Under the pieces are notes generated by a model, which worked only from the letters and a program-made list of their open reading frames with translations, had not been told where the DNA came from and did not search any database. 64,000 bases of DNA from Alistipes sp. Zagget8 (GTDB lineage: Bacteria; Bacteroidota; Bacteroidia; Bacteroidales; Rikenellaceae): assembly GCA_001941065.1 (NCBI GenBank), contig MSHJ01000009.1, positions 1 to 64,000 on the forward strand. Reading direction: 5' to 3'. A program made the translations under genes and the position numbers. Below, one piece after another: positions 10,772 to 19,831 of the stretch. Each line of letters starts with the position of its first letter. Positions within the stretch are counted from its first letter, which is position 1.

Positions 10772-11611
10772 TTATCGGACGACCTCCAGTTTTTCGAGTT
10801 TGTCGTCGAGGTCGATTTTGTCGATGATGGTCTTTACAAGCACGTCCATCTCCGAATCGGCCCTGTAATCGGCCGGGCAGACATGGCTCACGCGGTTGTC
10901 GTGAATCAGCGAGGCCATCTCTTTGCGGGCGCCTTTCTGGTCGGGGTTGTAGACCGCGATCGAGTGGCCCCCGGAGTTCTTGACCAGCCGCATGCAGGGG
11001 ATGTCGGTGGTTCCGTCGCCCACGTAGATCATGTGCGTGAACGGCACGGGACGCTCGTTCTCGGGGATGTAACGGTTGACCATCTTCGAATCGAAAACCG
11101 ACTCGACGCCCTTGTTGATCTTGAAGATAAACTGCGTCTTGTTGGTGTAGTTGACCGCCACGGCAGGCCAGTAGGCGATGCCGTCCACGTCGTAAAGGAA
11201 CGAGCAGGCGTAAATCTTACGGAATTCGTGGGCGATCTCCGTGCCTTCGATAATCTCCTTCATCCCCGAAGAGTTGATGTAGTGCAGGATGCGGATACCC
11301 CGCTCGGCGCCGTAGGCGTTGATGCGGGAAAACCACTCCTTGACCCCGGCGAAGAGCGTCACGCGGCGTCCCGAATCCTGAAACGCCTCGCGGCGCAGCG
11401 ACAATCCCTTCGACTTGGCCTCCTGGATCATCCGGGCCATGTACGTCAGAACCATGTCGGCGTCCTGCTCCTCGGCCAGCGTGTTGGCCTCGGTCCAGAA
11501 CTCCTTGTTGCTCTTGCCGACGGCCGGAATGAAATCGTACTCCTGCATATTGCCCGGAGCCAGCGTGCCGTCGAAATCGTAGATGAGTGCTATGGTGAAT
11601 CTGAATTCCAT
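10772..11611 (-). CDS. HAD-family hydrolase
   Basis: Motif I IALIYDFDGTLAPGN, motif II-like YINSSG, C-terminal MIYVGDGTTDIPCM. Confidence 0.85.
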   Translation of the reverse strand: MEFRFTIALIYDFDGTLAPGNMQEYDFIPAVGKSNKEFWTEANTLAEEQDADMVLTYMARMIQEAKSKGLSLRREAFQDSGRRVTLFAGVKEWFSRINAYGAERGIRILHYINSSGMKEIIEGTEIAHEFRKIYACSFLYDVDGIAYWPAVAVNYTNKTQFIFKINKGVESVFDSKMVNRYIPENERPVPFTHMIYVGDGTTDIPCMRLVKNSGGHSIAVYNPDQKGARKEMASLIHDNRVSHVCPADYRADSEMDVLVKTIIDKIDLDDKLEKLEVVR

Positions 11612-11643
11612 CGGTTTCAAGATTTTGATTCTAACTAATAAAA

Positions 11644-11672
11644 GGGTCGTTACGACCCCGACACCAAAGATA
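11644..11672 (-). promoter_or_regulatory. Promoter (TATCTTTG at 11672-11665, minus) with downstream palindrome GGGTCGTTACGACCC (11644-11658)
   Basis: Direct reading; a near-identical element occurs at 58713-58734. Confidence 0.5.
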
Positions 11673-11720
11673 GGATTTTTTTACTACTTTTGCAAGAACC
11701 GTACGAAAACGCAAAAGATT

Positions 11721-12251
11721 ATGGAATTCAAGGAATTGATTGCAAAACGCCGCTCGGTGCGCAAATTCTCCGACCGACCGGTCCCCCGCGAGGTCGTGGA
11801 CCGCATCCTCGCCGAAGCCCTCACGGCCCCTTCGGCCCGCAATACACGTTCGACACGTCTCCTGGTGGTCGACGATCCCGCGCTGGTGGCCCGCATGGCC
11901 GACATGCGCGACTACGGGTCGGGATTCCTGACGGGTGCGCCGCTGGCCATCGTGGTGCTGGGCGACACCGCGTCGAGCGACCTGTGGCGCGAGAACGCCG
12001 CGATCACGGCAACGGTGGTGCAGCTGGCCTGCGTCGACGAGGGGCTGGCATCGTGCTGGGTGCACATCAACGGACGCCCCCGCCGCAAGGACGCTCCCGA
12101 AGGGGAGAAGGCCGCCGATTACCTGCGGACATTCCTACCCATCCCCGACGGCTGTGAACCCCTCTGCGCCATCGCCGCGGGGTATTCGGATTTCACGCCC
12201 GCTCCGCTGCCCGCTGCGGACGACGAGGCGCGAATTATCCGCCTGAAATAG
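11721..12251 (+). CDS. Nitroreductase-family protein
   Basis: MEFKELIAKRRSVRKFSDRPVPREVVDRILAEALTAPSARNTRS, ITATVVQLACVDEGLASCWVHI. Confidence 0.93.
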   Translation: MEFKELIAKRRSVRKFSDRPVPREVVDRILAEALTAPSARNTRSTRLLVVDDPALVARMADMRDYGSGFLTGAPLAIVVLGDTASSDLWRENAAITATVVQLACVDEGLASCWVHINGRPRRKDAPEGEKAADYLRTFLPIPDGCEPLCAIAAGYSDFTPAPLPAADDEARIIRLK

Positions 12252-12261
12252 CCCCTGACAA

Positions 12262-12290
12262 AAAATCGCCCTCCGGAAGAGGGCGATTTT
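12262..12290. terminator. Bidirectional intrinsic terminator between nitroreductase and polA
   Basis: AAAATCGCCCTC-cggaa-GAGGGCGATTTT, perfect 12-bp stem. Confidence 0.85.
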
Positions 12291-12309
12291 CAGTTTCAAT
12301 ATACTGCGG

Positions 12310-15186
12310 TCAATGCGCTTCGAGCCAGTTATCGCCGACCCCGGCGTCGGCGATGAGCCGCACCTTGAGCTTCGCCGCGGACTCCATACACTCGGTGACG
12401 ATGGCCGTGACGCGCTCCTGCTCCGAGCGGAGCATATCCACGACCAATTCGTCATGCACCTGCAGGATCACCCGCGAGCGGATGCCCTCGGCGGCAAAAC
12501 GACGGTGGACGTCGATCATGGCAATCTTCATGATGTCGGCCGCGGAGCCCTGAATCGGGGCGTTCACGGCATTGCGCTCGGCCAGGCCGCGTGCCACGGC
12601 GTTGTGCGACGAAATATCGTTGAGGTAGCGGCGGCGGCCGAAGATCGTCGACACGAAGCCCTCCTCCCGGGCCTTTTCGACCACGTTGTCCATATACTCC
12701 TTGACCTTGGGATAGGAGGCAAAATAACCGTCGATAATGTCCTTGGCCTCCTTGCGGGGAATTTCGAGCCGCTGGCTCAGTCCGAAGGCCGAGATGCCGT
12801 AGATGATGCCGAAATTGGCCGTTTTGGCCCGTCTTCGCTCCTCGGAGGTCACCTCTTCCAACGTCTTGTTGAACAGTTTGGCAGCCGTGGCCGAATGGAT
12901 GTCCTCGCCGTGCTCGAAGGCCGCGATCAGCGACTCGTCGCCCGAAAGGTGGGCCATCAGGCGCAGTTCGACCTGGCTGTAGTCGGCCGAAAGCAGCAGG
13001 TGGTCGTCGTCCGAAGGAATGAACGCCTTGCGGATGCGGCGGCCCATGTCGTCGCGAACGGGGATGTTCTGCAGGTTGGGATTCGTCGACGAAAGGCGTC
13101 CGGTGGCCGTCACGGCCTGGTTGAACGAGGTGTGGATGCGCCCCGTGGAGCGGTTGACCAGCTGGGGCAGCGCCTCGACATAGGTCGAAAGCAGTTTCTT
13201 GACGCCCCGGTACTCGAGGATCAGGTCCACGATGCGGTGTTTGCGGGCGAACGACTGGAGGTAGTCCTCGTCGGTGCAGAACTGCTTGGTCTTGGTCATC
13301 TTGGGCTTCTCGGCGATGCGCATCTTCGCAAACAGCACCTCGCCCAGCTGGCGGGCGGAATTGATGTTCAGGTTGGATTCGCCCGCTTCGGTGCGAATCG
13401 CCGCCTCCAGTTCGGCCAGCTTGCGGTTCAGTTCGACGGCATAGACGGCCAGCGCCCCGGTGTCGATCCTTACGCCCGCCATCTCGATGTCGGCCAGCAC
13501 GGCGATCATCGGCTCCTCGACCTCGAAATAGAGGTGCTGGAGGCCGATCTGCTCGACCATGGGGTAGAGCACCTGCTTGAGCCGGAACGTCACGTCGGCA
13601 TCCTCGGCGGCATACTCCTTGACGCGCTCGATGTTCACCAGGTCCATCGTCAGCTGCTTCGAGCCCTTGCCGATCAGCGATTCGATCTCGATGGGCTTGT
13701 AGTTGAGATACCGCTCCGAAAGGGCGTTCATATTATGGCGCGACTCGGGGTCGAGCAGGTAGTGGAGAATCATCGTGTCGTACTTGCGGCCCCGGATCTC
13801 GATCCCCAGCCGGCGCAGCACCATCAAATCGAATTTGATGTTCTGGCCGATCTTGGCGACGTTTTCATTCTCGAACAGCGGCCGCACGATCTCCGTATAT
13901 TCGGGCGTGTCCTCCTCCCTGAAGGGGACGTACCACGCCTTATGCGGCTCCACGGCGAGCGACAGACCCACAATGCGGTCGTTGAAGATGTCAAGCCCGG
14001 TGGTCTCCGTGTCGAAGCAGAACTCCGCATACCGCCCGACCTCGGCAATCACCTCGCGCAGCTGTGCGGCGCTCTCGACGAGCGTATATTCGTGGGGCGT
14101 GGTCTGAGCCGTCGCCAGCTGCATCGCATCGGCTTCGGCCTGCAGTTCGGCGACGGGAACCTCCCGGACCTCGGGCATCTGCACCACGGGATCGCCGAAC
14201 AGGTTGCCCTGGCCCACCAGCGCGGCCTTCTTCGCGGCGGCGGATTTGGCACGGGCCATTTCGGCCAGCTGGGTCTGCGCCTCCTGCCGGGGGCCTTCGG
14301 GAAGCGCCTCGGGCGGCGCGAGGTTGGCAAGGTCGTTCATGAAAGCCTTGAAATCGAGCTCGGCAAAGACCCCGCGCAGTTCGTCGATATGCGGTTCGCA
14401 GACCGTGAGGTCCTCCTCGCGGAAGGGAATCGGCACGTCGAGACAAATCGTCGTCAGACGCTTGGCCAGCCGCAGGTTATCGGCCCATTCGGCGATCTTC
14501 TCGCCCTGCTTTCCCTTGATTTTCGAGACGTTGTCGAGGATATTCTCGACCGTTCCCCACTCCTGCACCAGTTTGCAGGCGCTCTTTTCGCCGATGCCCG
14601 GCACACCGGGGATGTTGTCCGAGGCGTCGCCCCACAGCGCGAGGATGTCGCGCACCAGTTGGGGATCGTCGATGCCGTATTTCTCGCGGATGGCCTCGCG
14701 GCCCACGATCTCGATGCTTCCCTCGGCGCCCCGCTGCTTGTAGATGTGGCAGTTGTCACGCACGAGCTGGCCGTAGTCCTTGTCGGGAGTCACCATATAA
14801 ACATCGTATCCCGCTTCGACGCCCTTTTGTGAAAGGGTTCCGATCACGTCGTCGGCCTCGTAGCCCGCAACCTCGAGAATCGGAATGCACATCGCCTCGA
14901 GCACCCGCTTGACATAGGGCACCGAAAGCAGGATGTCTTCGGGCGTCTCGGAACGATTCGCCTTGTATTCCGGAAAGATGTCGCGGCGGAAACTGCCGCC
15001 CTTGGGGTCGAAGGCCACGCCCAGCAGGTCGGGCCTCTCGCGTTTCTGGATGTCGCGCAGGAATTTCACGAATCCGAACACCACGGAGGTGTTCATCCCC
15101 GCGCGGTTGCGCATGGGGCGTCCCAGAAAAGCATAGTAATACTTGAAAATCAACGCATAGGCGTCGACCAGAAAGAGTTTTTTCAT
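12310..15186 (-). CDS. polA: DNA polymerase I
   Basis: 5'-3' exonuclease, 3'-5' exonuclease (FDTETTGLD) and polymerase motifs (DYSQVELRLMAHLS, RRRAKTANFGIIYGISAFGLS, LQVHDELV). Confidence 0.98.
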   Translation of the reverse strand: MKKLFLVDAYALIFKYYYAFLGRPMRNRAGMNTSVVFGFVKFLRDIQKRERPDLLGVAFDPKGGSFRRDIFPEYKANRSETPEDILLSVPYVKRVLEAMCIPILEVAGYEADDVIGTLSQKGVEAGYDVYMVTPDKDYGQLVRDNCHIYKQRGAEGSIEIVGREAIREKYGIDDPQLVRDILALWGDASDNIPGVPGIGEKSACKLVQEWGTVENILDNVSKIKGKQGEKIAEWADNLRLAKRLTTICLDVPIPFREEDLTVCEPHIDELRGVFAELDFKAFMNDLANLAPPEALPEGPRQEAQTQLAEMARAKSAAAKKAALVGQGNLFGDPVVQMPEVREVPVAELQAEADAMQLATAQTTPHEYTLVESAAQLREVIAEVGRYAEFCFDTETTGLDIFNDRIVGLSLAVEPHKAWYVPFREEDTPEYTEIVRPLFENENVAKIGQNIKFDLMVLRRLGIEIRGRKYDTMILHYLLDPESRHNMNALSERYLNYKPIEIESLIGKGSKQLTMDLVNIERVKEYAAEDADVTFRLKQVLYPMVEQIGLQHLYFEVEEPMIAVLADIEMAGVRIDTGALAVYAVELNRKLAELEAAIRTEAGESNLNINSARQLGEVLFAKMRIAEKPKMTKTKQFCTDEDYLQSFARKHRIVDLILEYRGVKKLLSTYVEALPQLVNRSTGRIHTSFNQAVTATGRLSSTNPNLQNIPVRDDMGRRIRKAFIPSDDDHLLLSADYSQVELRLMAHLSGDESLIAAFEHGEDIHSATAAKLFNKTLEEVTSEERRRAKTANFGIIYGISAFGLSQRLEIPRKEAKDIIDGYFASYPKVKEYMDNVVEKAREEGFVSTIFGRRRYLNDISSHNAVARGLAERNAVNAPIQGSAADIMKIAMIDVHRRFAAEGIRSRVILQVHDELVVDMLRSEQERVTAIVTECMESAAKLKVRLIADAGVGDNWLEAH

Positions 15187-15223
15187 ATTAGATTAAGTTG
15201 CGTCACTTGTGTTCGGAGAGGGG

Positions 15224-15676
15224 TCACTCATTGTCTTCCGCAAACCACTCGGCAAATGAGGTTGCGGTTTCGTGCAGCTTGAGCGAATGGAGCGCAACAC
15301 CTTCGGGAAGCCGGACAGCGATGCGGCGGGCGAAATCGGCGAGCATGTTCTCGCACGTGGGCTGGTAATCCACCGTCAGGATGTTGCCGAACCGCGCGGC
15401 AAGCACCCGCCGCAGTTCCGCACCCGACGCCGAATCGCGGAGCACCAGCGCATGGTCGAAACGCGAGACGATCTCCTCGTTCACAATCCGCTTCAGCACC
15501 CCGAAGTCCATCACCATCCCGCACTTGGGATTTTCCACATCTTCGGCCGGAGCGCCTTTCACCGTCACGAACAACCGGTAGGAGTGCCCGTGAATCTCGC
15601 GGCACGGCCCGTCGTACCCGTCGAGGGCGTGCGCCGCCTCGAATGAAAATTCCTTGGTCAATCTGATCACTGTCAT
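15224..15676 (-). CDS. queD: 6-pyruvoyl-tetrahydropterin synthase/6-carboxytetrahydropterin synthase family
   Basis: FSFEAAHALDGYDGPCREIHGHSYRLFVTVKG, GMVMDFGVLKRIV, FDHALVL, PTCENMLADFARRI. Confidence 0.9.
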   Translation of the reverse strand: MTVIRLTKEFSFEAAHALDGYDGPCREIHGHSYRLFVTVKGAPAEDVENPKCGMVMDFGVLKRIVNEEIVSRFDHALVLRDSASGAELRRVLAARFGNILTVDYQPTCENMLADFARRIAVRLPEGVALHSLKLHETATSFAEWFAEDNE

Positions 15677-15680
15677 ATTG

Positions 15681-15688
15681 CAAAGATA
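15681..15688 (-). promoter_or_regulatory. Bacteroidota -7 element TATCTTTG (minus) for the queD-like gene
   Basis: + strand CAAAGATA a few bp upstream of the ATG; TTG about 20 nt upstream. Confidence 0.55.
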
Positions 15689-15701
15689 GTGCAAGCCGAG
15701 C

Positions 15702-15728
15702 GCAAAAGCAAGTTTACTTGCATTTTGC
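15702..15728. repeat. Imperfect inverted repeat GCAAAAGCAAG-TTTA-CTTGCATTTTGC
   Basis: 11-nt arms with a single bulge. Confidence 0.7.
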
Positions 15729-15753
15729 CGAGGCGCAGCCTGTCTAAGACGAT

Positions 15754-15804
15754 GCAGGCCGCGGGCAAAACCAACCAATTTGTCGGCTTTTGCCTGCGGC
15801 CTGC
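15754..15804. repeat. 17-bp inverted repeat (16/17) around a 17-nt spacer
   Basis: GCAGGCCGCGGGCAAAA (15754-15770) vs TTTTGCCTGCGGCCTGC (15788-15804); the one mismatch is a G-U wobble on the + strand transcript. Confidence 0.8.
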
Positions 15805-15830
15805 GGCTTTTATCGATCCGGAACACCCGT

Positions 15831-17456
15831 TTAACGACGCCCTCCGAGTTTCAGATAACGGTCATAAAGACGGTCGTAAATCGCGTGACGTTCCATATCG
15901 GGGAGATATTCGTCCGAGGAACCGGGACACATCGCCCGCTGGGCCTCCGACACCGACCCGTAGAGCCCGGCGGCAACCGCGGCGAACATCGCCGCACCCA
16001 GGGCGCAGGCCTGGTCGCTGGCCACCACCCGGATCGGAACGCCGATGACGTCGGCCATCGTCTGCATCACGAAAGGCGATTTGCGGGCGATGCCGCCGAT
16101 GGCGAGGATGTTGTCGATGGGCACTCCCTCTTCGAGCATCCGTTCGTTGATGGCCCGGGACCCGAAGACCGTCGCTTCGACCAGTGCCTTGTAAATCGCC
16201 GGCGCCGACGTCGCAAGGGTCAGTCCGTCCAGCGCACCCCGCACCCGGGGGTCGGCATCGGGCGTCCGGCGTCCGTTGTGCCAATCGAGCGCCACGGGGT
16301 CCTCGTCCGTCAGGGGCAGCTGTTCGGCTTCGAGGGTCAATTGCTGGAGAATCCGCTCCTCCAGAGCGGCATCGGCGTGCGCCACCTGCCGCAGCGGCCA
16401 CGCCATCACCCTCCGGAACCAGGCATACAAGTCTCCGAAGGCAGCCTGCCCGGCCTCGAAACCGATATATCCGGGCAGCACCGAACCGTCGACCTGGCCG
16501 CAGATGCCGTGCACGGTCCGGTCGCCGACCTCTTCGTAAGTGCCTACCACGATGTCGCACGTCGAGGTTCCCATCACCTTGACCAGCGTTCCGGGGACAA
16601 TCCCGGCTCCGACAGCCCCGACATGGCAGTCGATGGCCCCCACGCCGACGGCAATACCCGCCTTCAGCCCCAGCCGGGCCGCCCACTCGCTGCACAATCG
16701 GCCGACACACGCATCGCCCGTGACGGTCCGGGAGTAGAGGTGCCCACGGAAGATGCCCAGCAACGGATCGACCGCCTCCAGGAATTCCGGTGCGGGAAGC
16801 CCGCCCCACGAGGCGTGCCACATCGCCTTATGCCCCGCCACACAGCGGCTGCGGGCGATGGTTTCGGGCGTCGTGTCGCCGACCAGCAGGGCGCTGATCC
16901 AGTCGCAATGCTCCACCCACGAATAGGTCGCGGCCCGCAGTCCGGGCGAATGGCGCAGGCAATGGAGCATCTTAGCCCACACCCATTCGCAGGAGTAGGT
17001 ACCGCCGCTGTAACGGGTATAGTCGATTTTCCATTTCTTTGCTAAATCGTTTATTTCATCCGCTTCGGCAAGGGCCGTATGGTCTTTCCAGAGGACGAAC
17101 ATCGCATCGGGTTCTTCGGCGAACTCCGGCAGCAGGGCCAGCGGCGTGCCTTTGGCATCGGTCAGCGCCGGGGTCGAGGCCGTGGTGTCGAAGGAGATGC
17201 CGCAAACGGCGTCGGCGACATCGCGTCCGCAAGCCGCCAACGCCTGACGGACAGACGCTTCCAAAGATTCGACGTAATCGAGCGGATGCTGGCGGTAACG
17301 GTTGTGCGCGGGATCGCAGTAAAGCCGTTCGGCCCATCGGGGATAGGCCACCACCGCCGAGGCGAGTTCCGACCCGTCGGCGGCATCGACAACGAGGCAC
17401 CGCACGGAATCGCTCCCGAAATCGACGCCCAAAAGATAGTTGGTTCGAGGTTGCAT
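15831..17456 (-). CDS. araB: Ribulokinase (FGGY family)
   Basis: LLGVDFGSDSVRCLVVDAADG, AYPRWAERLYCDPAHNRYRQHPLDYVESLEASV, MFVLWKDHTALAEADEI, VKVMGTSTCDIVVG, LDWHNGRRTPDADPRVRGAL; collinear with remembered E. coli AraB. Confidence 0.93.
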   Translation of the reverse strand: MQPRTNYLLGVDFGSDSVRCLVVDAADGSELASAVVAYPRWAERLYCDPAHNRYRQHPLDYVESLEASVRQALAACGRDVADAVCGISFDTTASTPALTDAKGTPLALLPEFAEEPDAMFVLWKDHTALAEADEINDLAKKWKIDYTRYSGGTYSCEWVWAKMLHCLRHSPGLRAATYSWVEHCDWISALLVGDTTPETIARSRCVAGHKAMWHASWGGLPAPEFLEAVDPLLGIFRGHLYSRTVTGDACVGRLCSEWAARLGLKAGIAVGVGAIDCHVGAVGAGIVPGTLVKVMGTSTCDIVVGTYEEVGDRTVHGICGQVDGSVLPGYIGFEAGQAAFGDLYAWFRRVMAWPLRQVAHADAALEERILQQLTLEAEQLPLTDEDPVALDWHNGRRTPDADPRVRGALDGLTLATSAPAIYKALVEATVFGSRAINERMLEEGVPIDNILAIGGIARKSPFVMQTMADVIGVPIRVVASDQACALGAAMFAAVAAGLYGSVSEAQRAMCPGSSDEYLPDMERHAIYDRLYDRYLKLGGRR

Positions 17457-17467
17457 AGTTATTTCGG

Positions 17468-18607
17468 TTAATAGTTAAACGCTTCTTTCACAGCCCGCAG
17501 GCCCCCGGGTATCAGGCCGCGGAGGAGTTCTTCGAGCTGCGCTTCATCCCCCTGCAGGTGGAAGACCTCCTGCGTGTGGCACAGCGTCTCGCCGGGCCGC
17601 AGGAAAGCCGCCGGCGAGGAGGTTTCGATTTCATAGAACGGGCCCATCACCTCGCCGGTCTCGGTCGGCCCGTCGTTATAGGCATTGACGACATCCCCGC
17701 CGAACGGATCGGCCTGCGCACCCCAGCGGCTCTCCACATAGCGGTCGCCCGCCGCGGAACGCCGGTAGCGCACCAGCGTCACGTGGTGCGACGCCGCGTC
17801 GTAACTGCCGCAAAGTCCCGTATCGCGGCCCGCGGGCAGTCCGATTTTCGACCGGAAGGCGCCGTCGATCCGCAGGCATACGAGCCCTCCGGCCACGGAG
17901 AGCCGGTCGTCCGGAAGCGTTCCGAAATAGTCGCTGTTGACGGCCGCCCGCACGTCCTCGCCGTCGCAGGGCAGAAAAACGGTGGTCGTCGGCGACGGTG
18001 TGAACATCCCGAGCATCCAGACCGACGGAGCGCCGCCTGCGGGCGTCCAGGCATCCGGACCGCAGTTCCCGATCCGGTTCTCGCTCCGGTAGGCCACCAC
18101 CGCAAGTTCCGGCGACAGGGCACGCCCCAACGACACCTCGGCCTGTCGGTGCGAGAGGAGTTCGACCCGCCGCTCCACCCCGACCTCAAAACGGGTTCCG
18201 GCAGCATTCCGGAGCGACATACGGGCCTCGAGACGCACCTGCCGGGCATCGTGCCCGACCACCCGGAAAGGCTCGGTGTCCAGCGCCGCCGGGACCTGCC
18301 AGTTGGCATAGACCTGCTCGGCGCCGGGTGCAAAGTAGAGCGAGAAGGGACCGCCCTCGGGCCCGAGCCAGAGGCGCTCCTCGCCGCCGAAAGGGTTGAA
18401 TTGGGTTTTCCGGACCCCCGAAGCGATCAGCGAACGGTTTATCCAGCCGTAGCCGGGTCCTTCGGTTCCGGTCGCCGTCGAGGTCATCACCCGTCCCTGC
18501 CAGTCCGGAACCAGATAGACCCGGGACCGCCCGGTTTCGTCAGACAGTTCCAGGCCACGAACCCCGTAAGTCTCCATAAATGAACGCGCTTCACCGTAAG
18601 TTTTCAT
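17468..18607 (-). CDS. DUF6786-like family protein
   Basis: YLVPDWQGRVMTSTATGTEGPGYGWINRSLIASG, FNPFGGEERLWLGPEGGPFSLYFAPG; family name from memory. Confidence 0.6.
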   Translation of the reverse strand: MKTYGEARSFMETYGVRGLELSDETGRSRVYLVPDWQGRVMTSTATGTEGPGYGWINRSLIASGVRKTQFNPFGGEERLWLGPEGGPFSLYFAPGAEQVYANWQVPAALDTEPFRVVGHDARQVRLEARMSLRNAAGTRFEVGVERRVELLSHRQAEVSLGRALSPELAVVAYRSENRIGNCGPDAWTPAGGAPSVWMLGMFTPSPTTTVFLPCDGEDVRAAVNSDYFGTLPDDRLSVAGGLVCLRIDGAFRSKIGLPAGRDTGLCGSYDAASHHVTLVRYRRSAAGDRYVESRWGAQADPFGGDVVNAYNDGPTETGEVMGPFYEIETSSPAAFLRPGETLCHTQEVFHLQGDEAQLEELLRGLIPGGLRAVKEAFNY

Positions 18608-18645
18608 ATTTCGAAAGGGATAAAATCAAAAAATTCGCAAAAAAA

Positions 18646-18676
18646 TTTGTTTATTAAAACGTTTTAATTACTTTTG
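18646..18676 (+). promoter_or_regulatory. Complete Bacteroidota promoter: TTTG (18646-18649), N19, TACTTTTG (18669-18676), driving lacI
   Basis: Matches TTTG-N19-TAnnTTTG; lacI ATG at 18723. Confidence 0.75.
18653..18668. promoter_or_regulatory. LacI-family operator candidate ATTAAAACGTTTTAAT
   Basis: 16-bp perfect palindrome with central CG, in the spacer of the lacI promoter. Confidence 0.75.
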
Positions 18677-18722
18677 CAAAAGTAACAGAAAATCCCAGAT
18701 ATTGCAAAAAATCGCAAAAAAT

Positions 18723-19781
18723 ATGCGGACAAAGCGGGTAACCATAAAAGATATAGCCACCGAGGCGGGTGTTTCGATCGCCCTGGTCTCGTTCGTGATG
18801 AACAACAAGGCCGACGGCAAGGATACCTACCGCGTGAACAAGGAAACCGCCCAGCGTATCCTGGAGGTCGCACAGAAGCTTAACTATCAACCCAATAACG
18901 CCGCACGCACCCTGCGCAGCGGCAAAACGAACACCATCGGCGTCATCGTTTCGGACATCTCGAACAAGTTTTTCGCCGACATCGCCCGGTGCATCGAGAA
19001 TCACGCCTATAAACATAAGTATACCGTGCTGTTCGGCAGTACGGACGAGAATCCGCAGAAGCTGGAGAACCTGATCGAGGTCTTCCGCAACAAGGGTATC
19101 GACGGTCTGGTGGTCGTTCCGTGCGAAGGCGCCGACGAAATCATCCGCGACATCGCCCGCCAGAACATCCCCCTCGTGCTGCTCGACCGCGAAGTCTCCG
19201 ACCTGGAGGTCAGCAGTGTCGTGCTGAACAACCGCCGCGCCGGGTACGAAACGACCGAGGCGCTGATCCGGCGCGGATTCACCCGCATCGAGATGATCTC
19301 CTACTCGATGGGCCTCTCGAACATTCGCGAGCGCGAAGAGGGCTACCGCCGCTGCATGCAGGCGCACGGGAAAGGCGAAAACGCCGTCATACACCACCTG
19401 CGCCACGACAAACTCGCTAAAATCGAGGATCTTATCCGCGAGGCTCGGCAGCGCCGCGTCGAGGCTTTCCTCTTCGCCACCAACACCCTGGCAGGTCAGG
19501 GACTGAGCGCCATCTTCCGCAACGGCTGGCGCGTGCCGCAGGATTTCGCCATCGCCTGCTTCGACACCAACGAAGCCTTCGACATCTATAAAACCGCCAT
19601 CGCCTACGTCCGCCAGCCTATCGAACAGTTCGGGACCGAAGCCCTCGACCTGCTGATCAAGAGCATCGAACAACGCGACAAACCCGGGAGTTGCACGCGC
19701 ATCGTGCTGACGCCCGAGATCGTCGAGAGCGCCCCCGAAGAGGAACTGCGGAGTGCGGAACAGGCAATAGCGGAAGGCTAA
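18723..19781 (+). CDS. LacI-family transcriptional regulator
   Basis: N-terminal HTH KRVTIKDIATEAGVSIALVSFVMNNKADGKDTYRVNKETAQRILEVAQKLNYQPNNAARTLRSGKTNTIGVIV and periplasmic-binding-like effector domain. Confidence 0.96.
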   Translation: MRTKRVTIKDIATEAGVSIALVSFVMNNKADGKDTYRVNKETAQRILEVAQKLNYQPNNAARTLRSGKTNTIGVIVSDISNKFFADIARCIENHAYKHKYTVLFGSTDENPQKLENLIEVFRNKGIDGLVVVPCEGADEIIRDIARQNIPLVLLDREVSDLEVSSVVLNNRRAGYETTEALIRRGFTRIEMISYSMGLSNIREREEGYRRCMQAHGKGENAVIHHLRHDKLAKIEDLIREARQRRVEAFLFATNTLAGQGLSAIFRNGWRVPQDFAIACFDTNEAFDIYKTAIAYVRQPIEQFGTEALDLLIKSIEQRDKPGSCTRIVLTPEIVESAPEEELRSAEQAIAEG

Positions 19782-19812
19782 AAACATTTACCCTGCGGCT
19801 AAAACGATTTAC
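19778..19812. promoter_or_regulatory. Two degenerate operator-like 14-mers, CTAAAAACATTTAC (19778-19791) and CTAAAACGATTTAC (19799-19812), offset 21 bp
   Basis: Second copy matches the lacI-promoter palindrome core at 11/14 positions; lies between lacI and the VCBS gene. Confidence 0.4.
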
Positions 19813-19831
19813 AAGAAACCAACATAAAACC

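Noticed and set aside
12313-14832. 839-aa ORF on the + strand
   Set aside because: Antisense shadow of polA.
15754-15804. 17-bp inverted repeat as the araB terminator
   Set aside because: No T-run follows on the minus strand; kept as a repeat/structured element instead.
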